Below are positions 38,701-45,775 of a stretch of 64,000 nucleotides of DNA, piece after piece. Under the pieces are notes generated by a model. That model did no database searches. It was not told the origin of the DNA and saw nothing but the letters and a program-made list of their open reading frames with translations. Position 1 is the first letter of the stretch. Each line of letters opens with the position of its first letter. Position numbers and translations under genes: made by a program. The stretch is taken from positions 1 through 64,000 of the forward strand of contig NZ_MEEX01000005.1 in the NCBI RefSeq assembly GCF_001724605.1, in the 5' to 3' direction. This DNA is from Phenylobacterium sp. SCN 70-31. Lineage in GTDB: Bacteria > Pseudomonadota > Alphaproteobacteria > Caulobacterales > Caulobacteraceae.

Positions 38701-39188
38701 GCGTCCATCTCGGCCTTGCCGCGATCCGTGTTCACGACCGCAAGAGCCGCCTCGGCGCCTTCCCGCGTGCGCAGGTCGATCGTCTCCCTCAGTTCGGCCA
38801 GCTTGGCTTCGAGACTGCGGCGCAACTGGGCGATGTTGTTCTGCTGAACAGCATTGTCGCGGGTCAGGTCGGCGACCGCATCCAGGCGCGGGGCCGCGTC
38901 CGCCACGGCGCGTTGATAGGGCTCCAGATAGCGGTCGTTGCCCGTGAGCAGATAACCTCTCTGGCCGGTTTCTGCGTCCTGGATGGTCGACAGGAGATCG
39001 TCGATGGCGACGATCACCGCGTGGGAGTGGCGGATGCGGGCGTTGTTCTCCTGCAGCGCGGCGATGTTGAGATACGAGATCGCGCCGCTGACGAGGAAGA
39101 AGAGCAGGACCGCGACCAACCCGAGATGGGTCCACACCTCGCCCCGCGACCCGGAAGGTGAATCGAGGCTGGGGCGGGGTGTCGGCAT
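35763..39188 (-). CDS. membrane hybrid histidine kinase: CHASE3-GAF-kinase-three receivers
   Basis: A 1141-residue sensor. TM1 (about 18-40), CHASE3-type periplasmic domain (INIAALQENNARIRHSHAV..ETGQRGYLLTGNDRYLEPYQ), TM2 (about 190-212), GAF (about 245-390), a long Glu/Gln coiled coil (about 390-475), HisKA with His485 in FLANMSHELRTPLN, HATPase, then three receivers with Asp799, Asp921 and Asp1072. The Glu/Gln-rich coiled coil could hold methylation sites for the downstream CheR/CheB. An EcfG-type promoter lies about 175-200 bp upstream. Signal unknown. Confidence 0.95.
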   Translation of the reverse strand: MPTPRPSLDSPSGSRGEVWTHLGLVAVLLFFLVSGAISYLNIAALQENNARIRHSHAVIVAIDDLLSTIQDAETGQRGYLLTGNDRYLEPYQRAVADAAPRLDAVADLTRDNAVQQNNIAQLRRSLEAKLAELRETIDLRTREGAEAALAVVNTDRGKAEMDAIRARHEAMRREEQRLREVGLAEMKVAQRTAVLSGVLSGLLGAALTVIVFGLIRSNARTRARQAWLQAGQVQLAAAMMGEKSVEQLSEAILAFFAQYVGSHAGAVFKGESAEYRLAATLGVPADAGVPLRFGIKEGLLGQAASEGRLIVIDEVPEGYLTLGSAFGRDKPRHLVIVPTTTDGFVNAVIELGFLKPVDAQVLELLRQGEAAMGVALRSARYRTQLQAALEETQRQSEELQVQAEELRVSNEELEEQGRALKESQVRLEQQQVELEQTNSQLEEQAQTLETQRDELERTAAAIELKARELEQASQYKSDFLANMSHELRTPLNSLLILSKLLSDNPDGNLSDDQVKYARTIHSSGDDLLTLINDILDLSKIEAGQLQIRPETVALARLSNDLRSLFQPVADERGLAFEIAIADDAPAMIETDRKRLEQILKNLLSNAFKFTERGVVRLTVAPTGVDRLALAVSDTGIGISPEQQQGVFEAFRQADGTISRRYGGTGLGLSISRELARLLGGVIALESTPGEGSTFTVTIPFVYAPGEIAAHEPPMTPSAETKALAAPRVRRKAPVAKVEDDRDALTDARRLLLVIEDDPGFAGIVCDLSRELGFQCLVAGTAEEALSVAAQYKPHAIVLDVGLPDQSGLTVLDRLKRDDATRHIPIHVVSGTDHSQTALSLGAVGYLIKPVQREQLSEVLQNLESQLTRTMRRVLIVEDDDVQRDAVSRLLASGDVETVGVGTAAECLEALRSQTFDCMVLDLSLPDASGFSLLESLSQGDHAFPPVIVYTGHDLSADDEQRLRRYSHSIIIKGAKSPERLLDEVSLFLHQVVADLPPEQQRMIRKARNRDAVLEGRRILVVEDDVRNVYSLTSVLEPRGASVQIARNGQEALVALAQSADGAQAAIDLVLMDVMMPVMDGLEATRRIRAEARWTDLPVIMLTAKAMPDDQERCLEAGANDYMAKPIDVDRLLSLVRVWMPR

Positions 39189-39532
39189 GGATGTCCTGAA
39201 CGAGGCGGGGGCCTCTCACTTGCCTAGCGGGTCGGCGCCCTGACGGGCAAGAAGTCCGAAGCGCCAAAATGCGTGATCGATTCCCGTGGGGCTCGCGGGC
39301 ATCGATACGCAACGGGTCAAAAACGATGCGGCCAGGAATTCGGCCATACGCCCCGCCAACACAACGACCGAGCTTCACTGTGGTTCCGCCGGAAAGCGCA
39401 CATGCGGTCGGAGACTGGGCGGCGCCTCGCCACAGGCCACCCTGCGCCACGTCCATGCCCGGCGTGGCGGGCGGCGAAAGAGGTCCGCCCAGCGCCCCCG
39501 GACGCCGCAAGACCTCCGGACTCGGACGGCGG
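39189..39532. other. 344-bp intergenic leader region of the signalling operon
   Basis: No plausible gene on either strand. It holds the EcfG-like promoter at 39363-39387 and, on the minus strand, a TTTTGACCC tract. The rest is GC-rich, without strong repeats or hairpins. Confidence 0.6.
39363..39387 (-). promoter_or_regulatory. EcfG/sigma-T type promoter of the signalling operon
   Basis: On the minus strand GGAAC (39387-39383), N16, CGTT (39366-39363), which matches the alphaproteobacterial general-stress sigma consensus GGAAC-N16/17-CGTT. Start would be near 39357, giving a leader of about 170 nt before the hybrid kinase. Confidence 0.6.
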
Positions 39533-41500
39533 CTAGCGGCCGCGCAGGAAGAGGGTGACGCGGCCGGGCCTCCGCGCGGTCACCGTCACGCTCCGGGCCT
39601 CGACGACGGCCTCGGCGTCACCCTCGATCGACAGGTCGAAGCCCGCCGGGAACTGGATCGCCGGAGCGTAGACCTCGGTCGGAGCCGGGATCGCCGGATC
39701 GGCGTCCCACGCAACCTCGAACACCCGGGCTTCCCGGTCGAAGCGCACGCGCTCCAGCCGCCCCTGCAAGGCGCGCGCATAGGGGCGGCAGAAGCCTTCG
39801 ATCGCCCGCCCCCCGGAATCGGCGCCCATCCCGGCGTCGGCCTGGTCGGCCGAGTAGATGGACAGGTCCTCCTGGTTCCAGCCGTCGCCGACCATGAGGT
39901 CGTTGCGGTTGGATGCGGTGTAATTCCACTGGGCCGAGTGGATCTGGAGGGTGTCGATGGCGTCGTACATGAGCCCGAGCGCCGCGACATGCGCGTCCCA
40001 CATCGCCGGATCACGCCGGCCCTCGGCCCACAGGTCGTAGGCCCGGCCGTCGTCCAGGTCGAACGGGATGCCGAATTCACCCAGCAGCGACGGCGCGCCG
40101 CCGCCGGGAAAGGTCGCGGCGGGCCGCGTGCTGCGGAAGGCGATCTGGCGCGTGAAGCGGTCGCGCACCTCTGCGGCGGAGGTCGCCTTCTCTCCGGTCG
40201 CGAGGTCGAACGAGGCGTTCGGGTCGAACGCCTTGAGATACAGCGTCGCCGAGTCGTACCAGTGGCTGGCGTTGACCGTGCGCTCGGGCAGGTCGGCGGG
40301 GAAGGGCCGGCCGGCCGCGGCGCCGTAGGGATCGATCTCGGCGAACACCGACCAGTCGGGGTTCTCGGCCCGGGTGACATCGGCCACCTGACGGAAGAGG
40401 GGCCCAAAGCCATCTTCGGAAATGGTGATCCGTCGGCCGCCCCGGGTACGGAAGAATTCCTCGTCCAGCGCCTCCGCACGGTCGCCCGTGAGGCGATAGG
40501 CGCCGGCGCGTTCGAACGGACAGTCTCCCGTCCAGATCCGCACGCCGTCGGGGTTCAGCACCGACGTCTCGCCCACGTCGCGCGAACGGCCCGTATGCGG
40601 ATCGCGTACGAGACGCGGGACCTCGACCGTGAGGCCCTGGGCGGCGGCCAGGGAATCCAGCGCCGACAGCGCCGGGCCGGGGGCCGCACGGCCAGGGTTG
40701 TCCTCGCTGGGACCCAGGTGCCGGTAGCTCAGCCGTTCGCCCACCCAGCCGGGCGCCGGCTCGTTGAGCGTATCGAAGCCCAGGACATTGGGGAGATCCC
40801 TCACCCGTCGCGCCACCTCGCGCATGGCGCCGAGATACGCCTGTTGCAGCACATCCTGGATATTGCGGCCGTCGACCCGGAAGTCCGGCGTGAAGGTCCG
40901 ACCGCCCCAGAACAGGGTCCACATGATGGCCGCGGCCGGCAGGCGGTTGTTCCCGCCCCAGCTCATCTGGGGATAGGCGTCCTGGCGGCCGCCCTTCGCA
41001 TAGTCGTACTTGGCCTGCATCACGTGGGCCGCGCCAGCGCGGTGGAAGCGGGTGAGGTCGAGGCCCGCGGCTTCGAAGGTCCAGCCGGGCGCGCCGTCGC
41101 CGCCCGTCATCCGGCTCCAGGCGTCCTGGTGGAAGTCGATGAAGACGTGGAAGCCGTGTTGGCCGGCGCGCCGCGTCACCTCGACGAGGTAGTCGAGATA
41201 GGCTTCGTCGTAGCGGCCCGGCCCCGCGTGCTCCACCGCCTCCCACGTGGTGAGCAGGCGCAGGAGGTTGAAGCCCCAGTGGCGGAGCCGGCCCAGATGC
41301 TCGTCGGCCTCTTCCAGCGGGAACGGGCGACCGATGAACGACACCTCCCGGTGATCCGAGAAGTCGGAGGGGAAGTTCGTCCCGCCGCGAGGGAACGGGA
41401 CCTTGCAGTCGCCGCCAAGGTTGACGCCGCGCAGGATCACCTGGCGGCCGGCGGCGTCGAGGAAGAACCGCCCGGACTGGCGAACCGGCGAGATATCCAT
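39533..41500 (-). CDS. glycoside hydrolase family 5-like protein (endoglycoceramidase type)
   Basis: A 655-residue protein. The TIM barrel has RQVILRGVNLGG, WGFNLLRLLTTWEAVE, HVFIDFHQDAWSR, LGFDTLNEPAPG (acid/base Glu in NEP) and SLLGEFGIPFD (nucleophile Glu), the family 5 catalytic pair. The C-terminal ~90 residues (RVFEVAWDADPAIPAPTEVYAP..) form a beta domain seen in endoglycoceramidase-like GH5. Likely substrate: a glycolipid or branched glycan; not resolved. Start ATG 41500 with GGAGGA 4 bases before. No signal peptide, which is unusual for an extracellular glycanase. Confidence 0.85.
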   Translation of the reverse strand: MDISPVRQSGRFFLDAAGRQVILRGVNLGGDCKVPFPRGGTNFPSDFSDHREVSFIGRPFPLEEADEHLGRLRHWGFNLLRLLTTWEAVEHAGPGRYDEAYLDYLVEVTRRAGQHGFHVFIDFHQDAWSRMTGGDGAPGWTFEAAGLDLTRFHRAGAAHVMQAKYDYAKGGRQDAYPQMSWGGNNRLPAAAIMWTLFWGGRTFTPDFRVDGRNIQDVLQQAYLGAMREVARRVRDLPNVLGFDTLNEPAPGWVGERLSYRHLGPSEDNPGRAAPGPALSALDSLAAAQGLTVEVPRLVRDPHTGRSRDVGETSVLNPDGVRIWTGDCPFERAGAYRLTGDRAEALDEEFFRTRGGRRITISEDGFGPLFRQVADVTRAENPDWSVFAEIDPYGAAAGRPFPADLPERTVNASHWYDSATLYLKAFDPNASFDLATGEKATSAAEVRDRFTRQIAFRSTRPAATFPGGGAPSLLGEFGIPFDLDDGRAYDLWAEGRRDPAMWDAHVAALGLMYDAIDTLQIHSAQWNYTASNRNDLMVGDGWNQEDLSIYSADQADAGMGADSGGRAIEGFCRPYARALQGRLERVRFDREARVFEVAWDADPAIPAPTEVYAPAIQFPAGFDLSIEGDAEAVVEARSVTVTARRPGRVTLFLRGR

Positions 41501-41558
41501 GCTTCCTCCACGCGTCGCAACGACTGGCAATTTATGTATCTAATATTGCCTACTGGAC

Positions 41559-41576
41559 GATTTCAGATCGAAAATC
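41559..41576. promoter_or_regulatory. 18-bp imperfect palindrome between GH5 and AKR genes
   Basis: GATTTCAGA/TCGAAAATC matches at 7 of 9 symmetrical positions. It lies between divergent genes in an AT-rich stretch, 13 bases before the AKR start. A LacI- or GntR-type operator is possible. Confidence 0.35.
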
Positions 41577-41588
41577 TAGACAAGGCGC

Positions 41589-42542
41589 ATGGAGCGGCGA
41601 GCTTTCGGATCGACAGGCCTGGACATCGGCGTCCTCACCTATGGCGCGATGACGGTCGCGACCGATCCCGGGTTGAGGGACGGGGTCGCGCCTTCGCTGC
41701 TGGCCGCCCTGGAGGCCGGGGTGAATCTGGTCGACACCGCGAGGGTCTATCCGGGCTCGGAAGAGATCGTGGGCGCGACGATCCGCGCCTGGAGCGGCCC
41801 GGCTCCCCATGTCTCCACCAAGGTGCGTTCGCGGGCGCGGGACGCCTACCGCTTCGCCTGCCCCGTCTCCGAAGCCTATCCGCCCGCAGCCATCCGCGAG
41901 TCGGTGGAAGACAGCCTGAAGGCCCTGGGCCGCGACGTCCTGGACATCGTCCACCTGCACCAGTGGCACTACGGCTGGACGCACGACCTGACGTGGCTGG
42001 AGATGCTGCACGCCCTCCGCGATGAGGGGAAGCTGCGGCTCATCGCCGTCAGCGTCCAGGACCACGAGCACGACGCGGCGCTGGAGCTGGTGAGCCGCGG
42101 ACTGGTGGACGGCGTGCAGGCCATCGTCCATCTCTTCGAGAGCCGACCGGCCAATGCGCTGCTGCCGCTCTGCGCCGAACGGGGCGTGGGCGCGATCGCC
42201 CGCTGCGTGCTGGATTCCGGCGGCCTGACCGGAGGGCTCAGCGCCGAGGACTTCACCGCGCGCACCTTCCTCAAGCACGCGCCCCATGCTGACTATGCGG
42301 CCCGGCTGGCGGCGCTGGAGGCCGCCTTCGTCCCCCGTGTGGCCGAGAGCCTGCCCGAACTGGCGCTGCGCTTCACGGCCTCGCTGCCGGGCGTCTCGAC
42401 CCTGACCCTCGGCCTGCCCGAGCGCCGGTTCGTGACGGACGCCGCCCAAAGCCTGGCGAAGGGGCCCCTGCCGGCCGAGGCGGTGACCGCAATCCGGCGC
42501 GAGCACGTCTGGAGCCGGAACTTCTACGAGAAGCTGCTGTGA
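41589..42542 (+). CDS. aldo/keto reductase family protein
   Basis: A 317-residue AKR. ERRAFGSTGLDIGVLTYGAM, NLVDTARVYPGSEEIVGATI (catalytic Asp and Tyr), VSTKVRS (catalytic Lys), VEDSLKALGRDVLDIVHLHQWH (catalytic His) and ALRDEGKLRLIAVS are typical. NADPH-dependent carbonyl reduction, probably of a sugar or its derivative given the GH5 and deacetylase neighbours. Its stop overlaps the next start as GTGA. Confidence 0.88.
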   Translation: MERRAFGSTGLDIGVLTYGAMTVATDPGLRDGVAPSLLAALEAGVNLVDTARVYPGSEEIVGATIRAWSGPAPHVSTKVRSRARDAYRFACPVSEAYPPAAIRESVEDSLKALGRDVLDIVHLHQWHYGWTHDLTWLEMLHALRDEGKLRLIAVSVQDHEHDAALELVSRGLVDGVQAIVHLFESRPANALLPLCAERGVGAIARCVLDSGGLTGGLSAEDFTARTFLKHAPHADYAARLAALEAAFVPRVAESLPELALRFTASLPGVSTLTLGLPERRFVTDAAQSLAKGPLPAEAVTAIRREHVWSRNFYEKLL

Positions 42543-43210
42543 GCCGGTCGGTCAGCTTCTGCTTCGACGACGGCTTCCGCCGGACCGCAGGCGGGGTGCG
42601 CGAGGTGTTCGAGGCCCGCGGCGTCCACGCGGCCTTCTGCGTGCTGGCTGCGCCGGAGCAGACGGCCGACCCGTTCATCCGCGCGACCCCCGTCGCGGAC
42701 TGGGGCTGGTGGCGCGAGACGGCGGCGGCCGGACATCCGGTGGAGGCGCACGGCTGGGCGCATGAACGCCTCGCCGACCTGCCGCTTTCGGAAGCCTGCG
42801 AGGGGCTGGACCGGACGCTGGACGTATTCCGGCGCGAACTGCCGGGCTTCGAACCGTCGCGGCAGGTGTTCCACCTGGCCTACCTCGCCGCCCCGCAGGC
42901 GGTGGTGGATCACCTGGCGCAGAAGTCGCTGGGCGTCCGGCGCGCCCTGGGCGGCGCCGGGCTGAACGCCGCGCCGGGCCGGGACATCGACTGCGTCACC
43001 TTCGGCGACCCCGCCGACGAACGGCTGGCCGCCCGGATCGACCGCTTCCTCGCCGAGGAGGACGGTTGGCTCGTCCTGGTGCTGCACGGCCTCGACGGCG
43101 AGGGTTGGGGGCCGATTCGCCGGACGACCCTGGAAGCCCAGCTCGACCGCCTGCTCTCGGCCGGCGTGCGCGTGGCGCCGCCGAGCCACGTACTTCCGAC
43201 CGGGGGCTGA
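42539..43210 (+). CDS. NodB-like polysaccharide deacetylase domain protein
   Basis: A 223-residue protein with SVSFCFDDGFRRTAGGVREVFEARGVHAAFCV (catalytic Asp pair of the NodB motif TFDDG) and VEAHGWAHERLADL (the HxxxH metal site), and a terminal LVLVLHGLDG with the second catalytic His. It would remove acetyl groups from a sugar or glycan. GTG start overlaps the AKR stop, so the two are translated together. Shorter than most family members. Confidence 0.82.
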   Translation: MSRSVSFCFDDGFRRTAGGVREVFEARGVHAAFCVLAAPEQTADPFIRATPVADWGWWRETAAAGHPVEAHGWAHERLADLPLSEACEGLDRTLDVFRRELPGFEPSRQVFHLAYLAAPQAVVDHLAQKSLGVRRALGGAGLNAAPGRDIDCVTFGDPADERLAARIDRFLAEEDGWLVLVLHGLDGEGWGPIRRTTLEAQLDRLLSAGVRVAPPSHVLPTGG

Positions 43211-43239
43211 ACGCCCGCCGCCGGGGCTTTGCGGCGATG

Positions 43240-44208
43240 CTAGGCGATCGTCGCCACGCCGGCGTTTCCGTCCTCGTCGCCCCAGGCGACGCGCCGGGCG
43301 TCGGGACTCATGGCGAGGGCGGTGATCGCGGCGCCCTTCTCGGCCTTGATGCGCTCGATCCGCTCGCCCGTGACGTCGGCGGCCCAGACCCGGCCGTCAT
43401 CGAGGCCGGCGGCCAGCCAGGCGGTCTGGGGCGCGGTGGCGATGCGAGTCGTCAGCGCCGCCTCGTCCCAGCCGATCTCGGCGGCCTGCTTGCCCATCGG
43501 GCCCGTCGCGCCGGCGAACGGCCAGCAGACCGCGCCGTTGGCGCCCGACGTGGCCATCAGGGCGCCCTTCTGGAGGAAGGCCAGGCTCTTCACCTTCGAC
43601 GGATAGCCGCCCATCCGCATGTTCTTCTCGTCGGCCACGCGCCAGCCGTGGAGCTGGTTCTCCTGCATGCTGCTGACCAGGAACCGGCCGTCCGGGCTCC
43701 AGGCGAGGCCGATGTGGCTGCCGGCCCATTTCAGAACCACCGCCTTCTGGTCGGCAATCCGGGCGTACCAGAGCCAGGCGCCGCCGTAGGTGGCCGCGGC
43801 CAGGCGGCGTCCCTTGGGGTCGAAGGCGATGTCGGCCACAGACGCCTCATGGGTGAAGACCCGGGTGAATGACGGATCGGCGGGATCGCGGACGTGCAGG
43901 TCGCGCCCGGCGCCGAAGGCGATCAGCTTCGATTCCGCCGACGCCGCCAGCGATTCGATCCACCGGCCCGGAACCCTGGCGACCTCGACCGCGCCCGCGG
44001 GCGTCGTCGCCACGACCCGCCCGTCGTCGCCGCCCGTGAGCACGCCATCGCCGGTCGGGGGCAGGCAGGCCGACAGCACCGCGCCGTCGTGGACCTCGAC
44101 CACCTCGCCGCCCTCATAACGAAGGGTTCCGTCACCGAGGGCGAAGGCGGCGCGACCGGCGCGATCGAAGAGGGCGGCCGTCACATAGGCGTCGAAAGCG
44201 AAGGTCAT
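43240..44208 (-). CDS. WD40-repeat protein
   Basis: A 322-residue beta-propeller protein, cytoplasmic. Repeats recur roughly every 40 residues (for example IAFDPKGRRLAAATYGGAWLW, LAWSPDGRFLVSSMQENQLHGW, LAMSPDARRVAWGDEDGNAGV). It has no signal peptide or catalytic motif and probably acts as a scaffold or regulator. Convergent with the deacetylase gene; function unknown. Confidence 0.85.
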   Translation of the reverse strand: MTFAFDAYVTAALFDRAGRAAFALGDGTLRYEGGEVVEVHDGAVLSACLPPTGDGVLTGGDDGRVVATTPAGAVEVARVPGRWIESLAASAESKLIAFGAGRDLHVRDPADPSFTRVFTHEASVADIAFDPKGRRLAAATYGGAWLWYARIADQKAVVLKWAGSHIGLAWSPDGRFLVSSMQENQLHGWRVADEKNMRMGGYPSKVKSLAFLQKGALMATSGANGAVCWPFAGATGPMGKQAAEIGWDEAALTTRIATAPQTAWLAAGLDDGRVWAADVTGERIERIKAEKGAAITALAMSPDARRVAWGDEDGNAGVATIA

Positions 44209-44383
44209 GGCGTCGCTCTAGTCTCTGGGGGGCGGCGCGGGCAAGGCGATTGGCGACAGGATCGGGCGCCGGGCCGCATCCGAACGGCGTTCGGGCGCTT
44301 TCGGCTTTACAAGCTCCCGACGGCTTGCCAATGGTCCGGACGACGGGCGCGGACGCGAGCGCTCATGGGAAGGAATTGACGGT

Positions 44384-44827
44384 ATGGGCGCAAAGGTTGG
44401 CGGAGGGGGCGGCTCGAAGTTCGACCTCGGCCAGAACGCGGACATGAACGTGACGCCCTTCGTGGACGTCATGCTCGTGCTCCTGATCATCTTCATGGTG
44501 TCGATCCCGGCGGCGACGACGTCGATCAAGCTCGACCTGCCGCCCGCGATCCCCCCGCCCCCCGGGACGGTGGTGAAGGAACCCACCCTCATCAACATCC
44601 AGCGCGGCCAGGCCGTGTTCATCGGCGAGCAGGCCACGTCTCTGGAGCGCCTGATCCCGGATCTGTCGGCCCGGCTGTCGACGGACGATCCGACGATCCC
44701 GCCGACCGAGCAGCGCGTCTACATCCGCGCCGACCGCGACGTGGTCTACGGCGACTTCATGGCCGTGATGAACACGCTGCAAGGCAACGGCTTCTATCAG
44801 GTCGCTCTGATCAACGAAGAGATCTAG
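44384..44827 (+). CDS. ExbD/TolR family biopolymer transport protein
   Basis: A 147-residue protein: short cytoplasmic N-terminus, one TM helix (MLVLLIIFMVSIP, about 29-45) with the essential Asp in NVTPFVDVMLVLL, and a periplasmic C-domain (VFIGEQATSLERLIPDL, VYIRADRDVVYGDFMAVMNTLQGNGF). ExbD/TolR uses the proton gradient to drive TonB or Tol. No ExbB/TolQ or TonB gene is adjacent. A second ExbD-like gene follows after a terminator, so they are separate units. Confidence 0.92.
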   Translation: MGAKVGGGGGSKFDLGQNADMNVTPFVDVMLVLLIIFMVSIPAATTSIKLDLPPAIPPPPGTVVKEPTLINIQRGQAVFIGEQATSLERLIPDLSARLSTDDPTIPPTEQRVYIRADRDVVYGDFMAVMNTLQGNGFYQVALINEEI

Positions 44828-44852
44828 AGGCTACGCAGTTTAGAGTTCCGAA

Positions 44853-44881
44853 GGCCCGTCGGGAAACCGGCGGGCCTTTTT
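44853..44881 (+). terminator. Rho-independent terminator after first exbD-like gene
   Basis: A ten-base-pair stem (GGCCCGTCGG/CCGGCGGGCC with one G-T pair), GAAA loop, T5. It separates the two ExbD genes. Confidence 0.85.
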
Positions 44882-44924
44882 GTTGCGCCCAATCTGTCGC
44901 CCAAGCCGCCCGACATGCTGTCGC

Positions 44925-44964
44925 TTGTCATGGGTTACATGTGTGATATATTACATGCGTAACC
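44925..44964 (+). promoter_or_regulatory. promoter with overlapping 32-bp dyad before second exbD-like gene
   Basis: TTGTCA (44925-44930), N16, TATATT (44947-44952). A 32-bp dyad (44933-44964; 12 of 16 symmetric positions) with ends GGTTAC and GTAACC and a core TGTGATA/TATTACA covers the -10. The core is close to Zur-type sequence ATGTTATA-TATAACAT but has even spacing, so it may be a degenerate Zur site or a different operator. Confidence 0.5.
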
Positions 44965-44978
44965 TTTTGGAGGTCGCC

Positions 44979-45398
44979 ATGGGAGCCGCTCTTTCCGCAC
45001 GCCACGACGCCTGGGGCGTGCCCCAGAACGCGGACATCAACGTCACGCCGTTCGTCGATGTGATGCTGGTCCTGCTGATCATCTTCATGGTGGCTCTCCC
45101 GGTCTCGACGGTGTCCGTGAAGGTGGACCTGCCGCAGGCCTCCGCAGCGCCGCTCTCCGCCCCGCCCCCGGTGGTGGTCAGCCTGACGCTGGCGGGTGTC
45201 GTCTACGTGGGCGACCACCGCACGACTCTCGAGGCGCTGCCCGACGATGTAGCCGCCGCCCTGGGGCCACAGCCCGGCGCTCCGCGAATCCATCTTCGAG
45301 CGGACGAGGCCGTGAGCTATCGCGCCCTCATGGAGGTCATGAACCGCCTGCGCGAACGGGGATACGAGCGCATAGGCCTCGTGGGCGAGGCGTTCTGA
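44979..45398 (+). CDS. ExbD/TolR family biopolymer transport protein (second copy)
   Basis: A 139-residue ExbD: NADINVTPFVDVMLVLLIIFMVALP TM helix with the functional Asp, then a Pro-rich linker and periplasmic domain (VVYVGDHRTTLEALPDDV, IHLRADEAVSYRALMEVMNRLRERGYERIGLV). About half identical to the previous ExbD in the TM region. ATG 44979 has GGAGG 6 bases before it. It precedes the COG0523/CDF/TonB zinc-type genes and may energise that TonB receptor. Confidence 0.92.
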   Translation: MGAALSARHDAWGVPQNADINVTPFVDVMLVLLIIFMVALPVSTVSVKVDLPQASAAPLSAPPPVVVSLTLAGVVYVGDHRTTLEALPDDVAAALGPQPGAPRIHLRADEAVSYRALMEVMNRLRERGYERIGLVGEAF

Positions 45399-45561
45399 CG
45401 GCGCTACGCGCCCAGCCGGAACAGCCCGAACGGCCCCCGTCCGGAGATGGCGTGGCCCAAATTCACCATTAACGGCCGCACAACCCTGTGGGGCTACGGT
45501 GAGCCTCAAATGGTGGGGCCAGAACGGCCCCGGACAAGCGCGAAAAAGGGCGCGGGCGAAC

Positions 45562-45750
45562 ATGTGGCAGACGATCGAGGTCGATATCGGCTCCGAGCGC
45601 GTCCGAGGCCGCTACCGGCTGGAGGGCCGTCGACTGGTGCTGGAATGGCGCGGCGGGCGCAACTTCGCCTGGTGCGGGCAGGTCAAGCCGGAGATCGTCG
45701 CGGCCAGGACCCTGCGCCGCCTGACCTCGGCACGGCCGCTGGCGGCCTGA
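45562..45750 (+). CDS. small basic protein, unknown function
   Basis: A 62-residue soluble protein (MWQTIEVDIGSERVRGRYRLEGRRLVLEWRGGRNFAWCG...) with a beta-rich N-terminus and Arg-rich C-terminus. ATG 45562 is preceded by a weak GGGCG. It lies 25 bases before the convergent COG0523 gene. Short and without recognised relatives, so it is only moderately supported. Confidence 0.5.
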   Translation: MWQTIEVDIGSERVRGRYRLEGRRLVLEWRGGRNFAWCGQVKPEIVAARTLRRLTSARPLAA

Positions 45751-45775
45751 CCCATACGGCCAGGACCGCCCGGTC

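Noticed and set aside
36222..39161. 979-residue open frame antisense to the hybrid kinase
   Set aside because: It mirrors the kinase codon pattern and is composed of Arg/Gly/Leu/Asp-biased sequence. The kinase has a complete set of domain motifs.
39269..42025. 918-residue open frame antisense to the GH5 gene, extending into the AKR gene
   Set aside because: The opposite strand encodes a recognisable GH5 with both catalytic Glu, and the extension would cross the well-supported AKR gene in the wrong frame.
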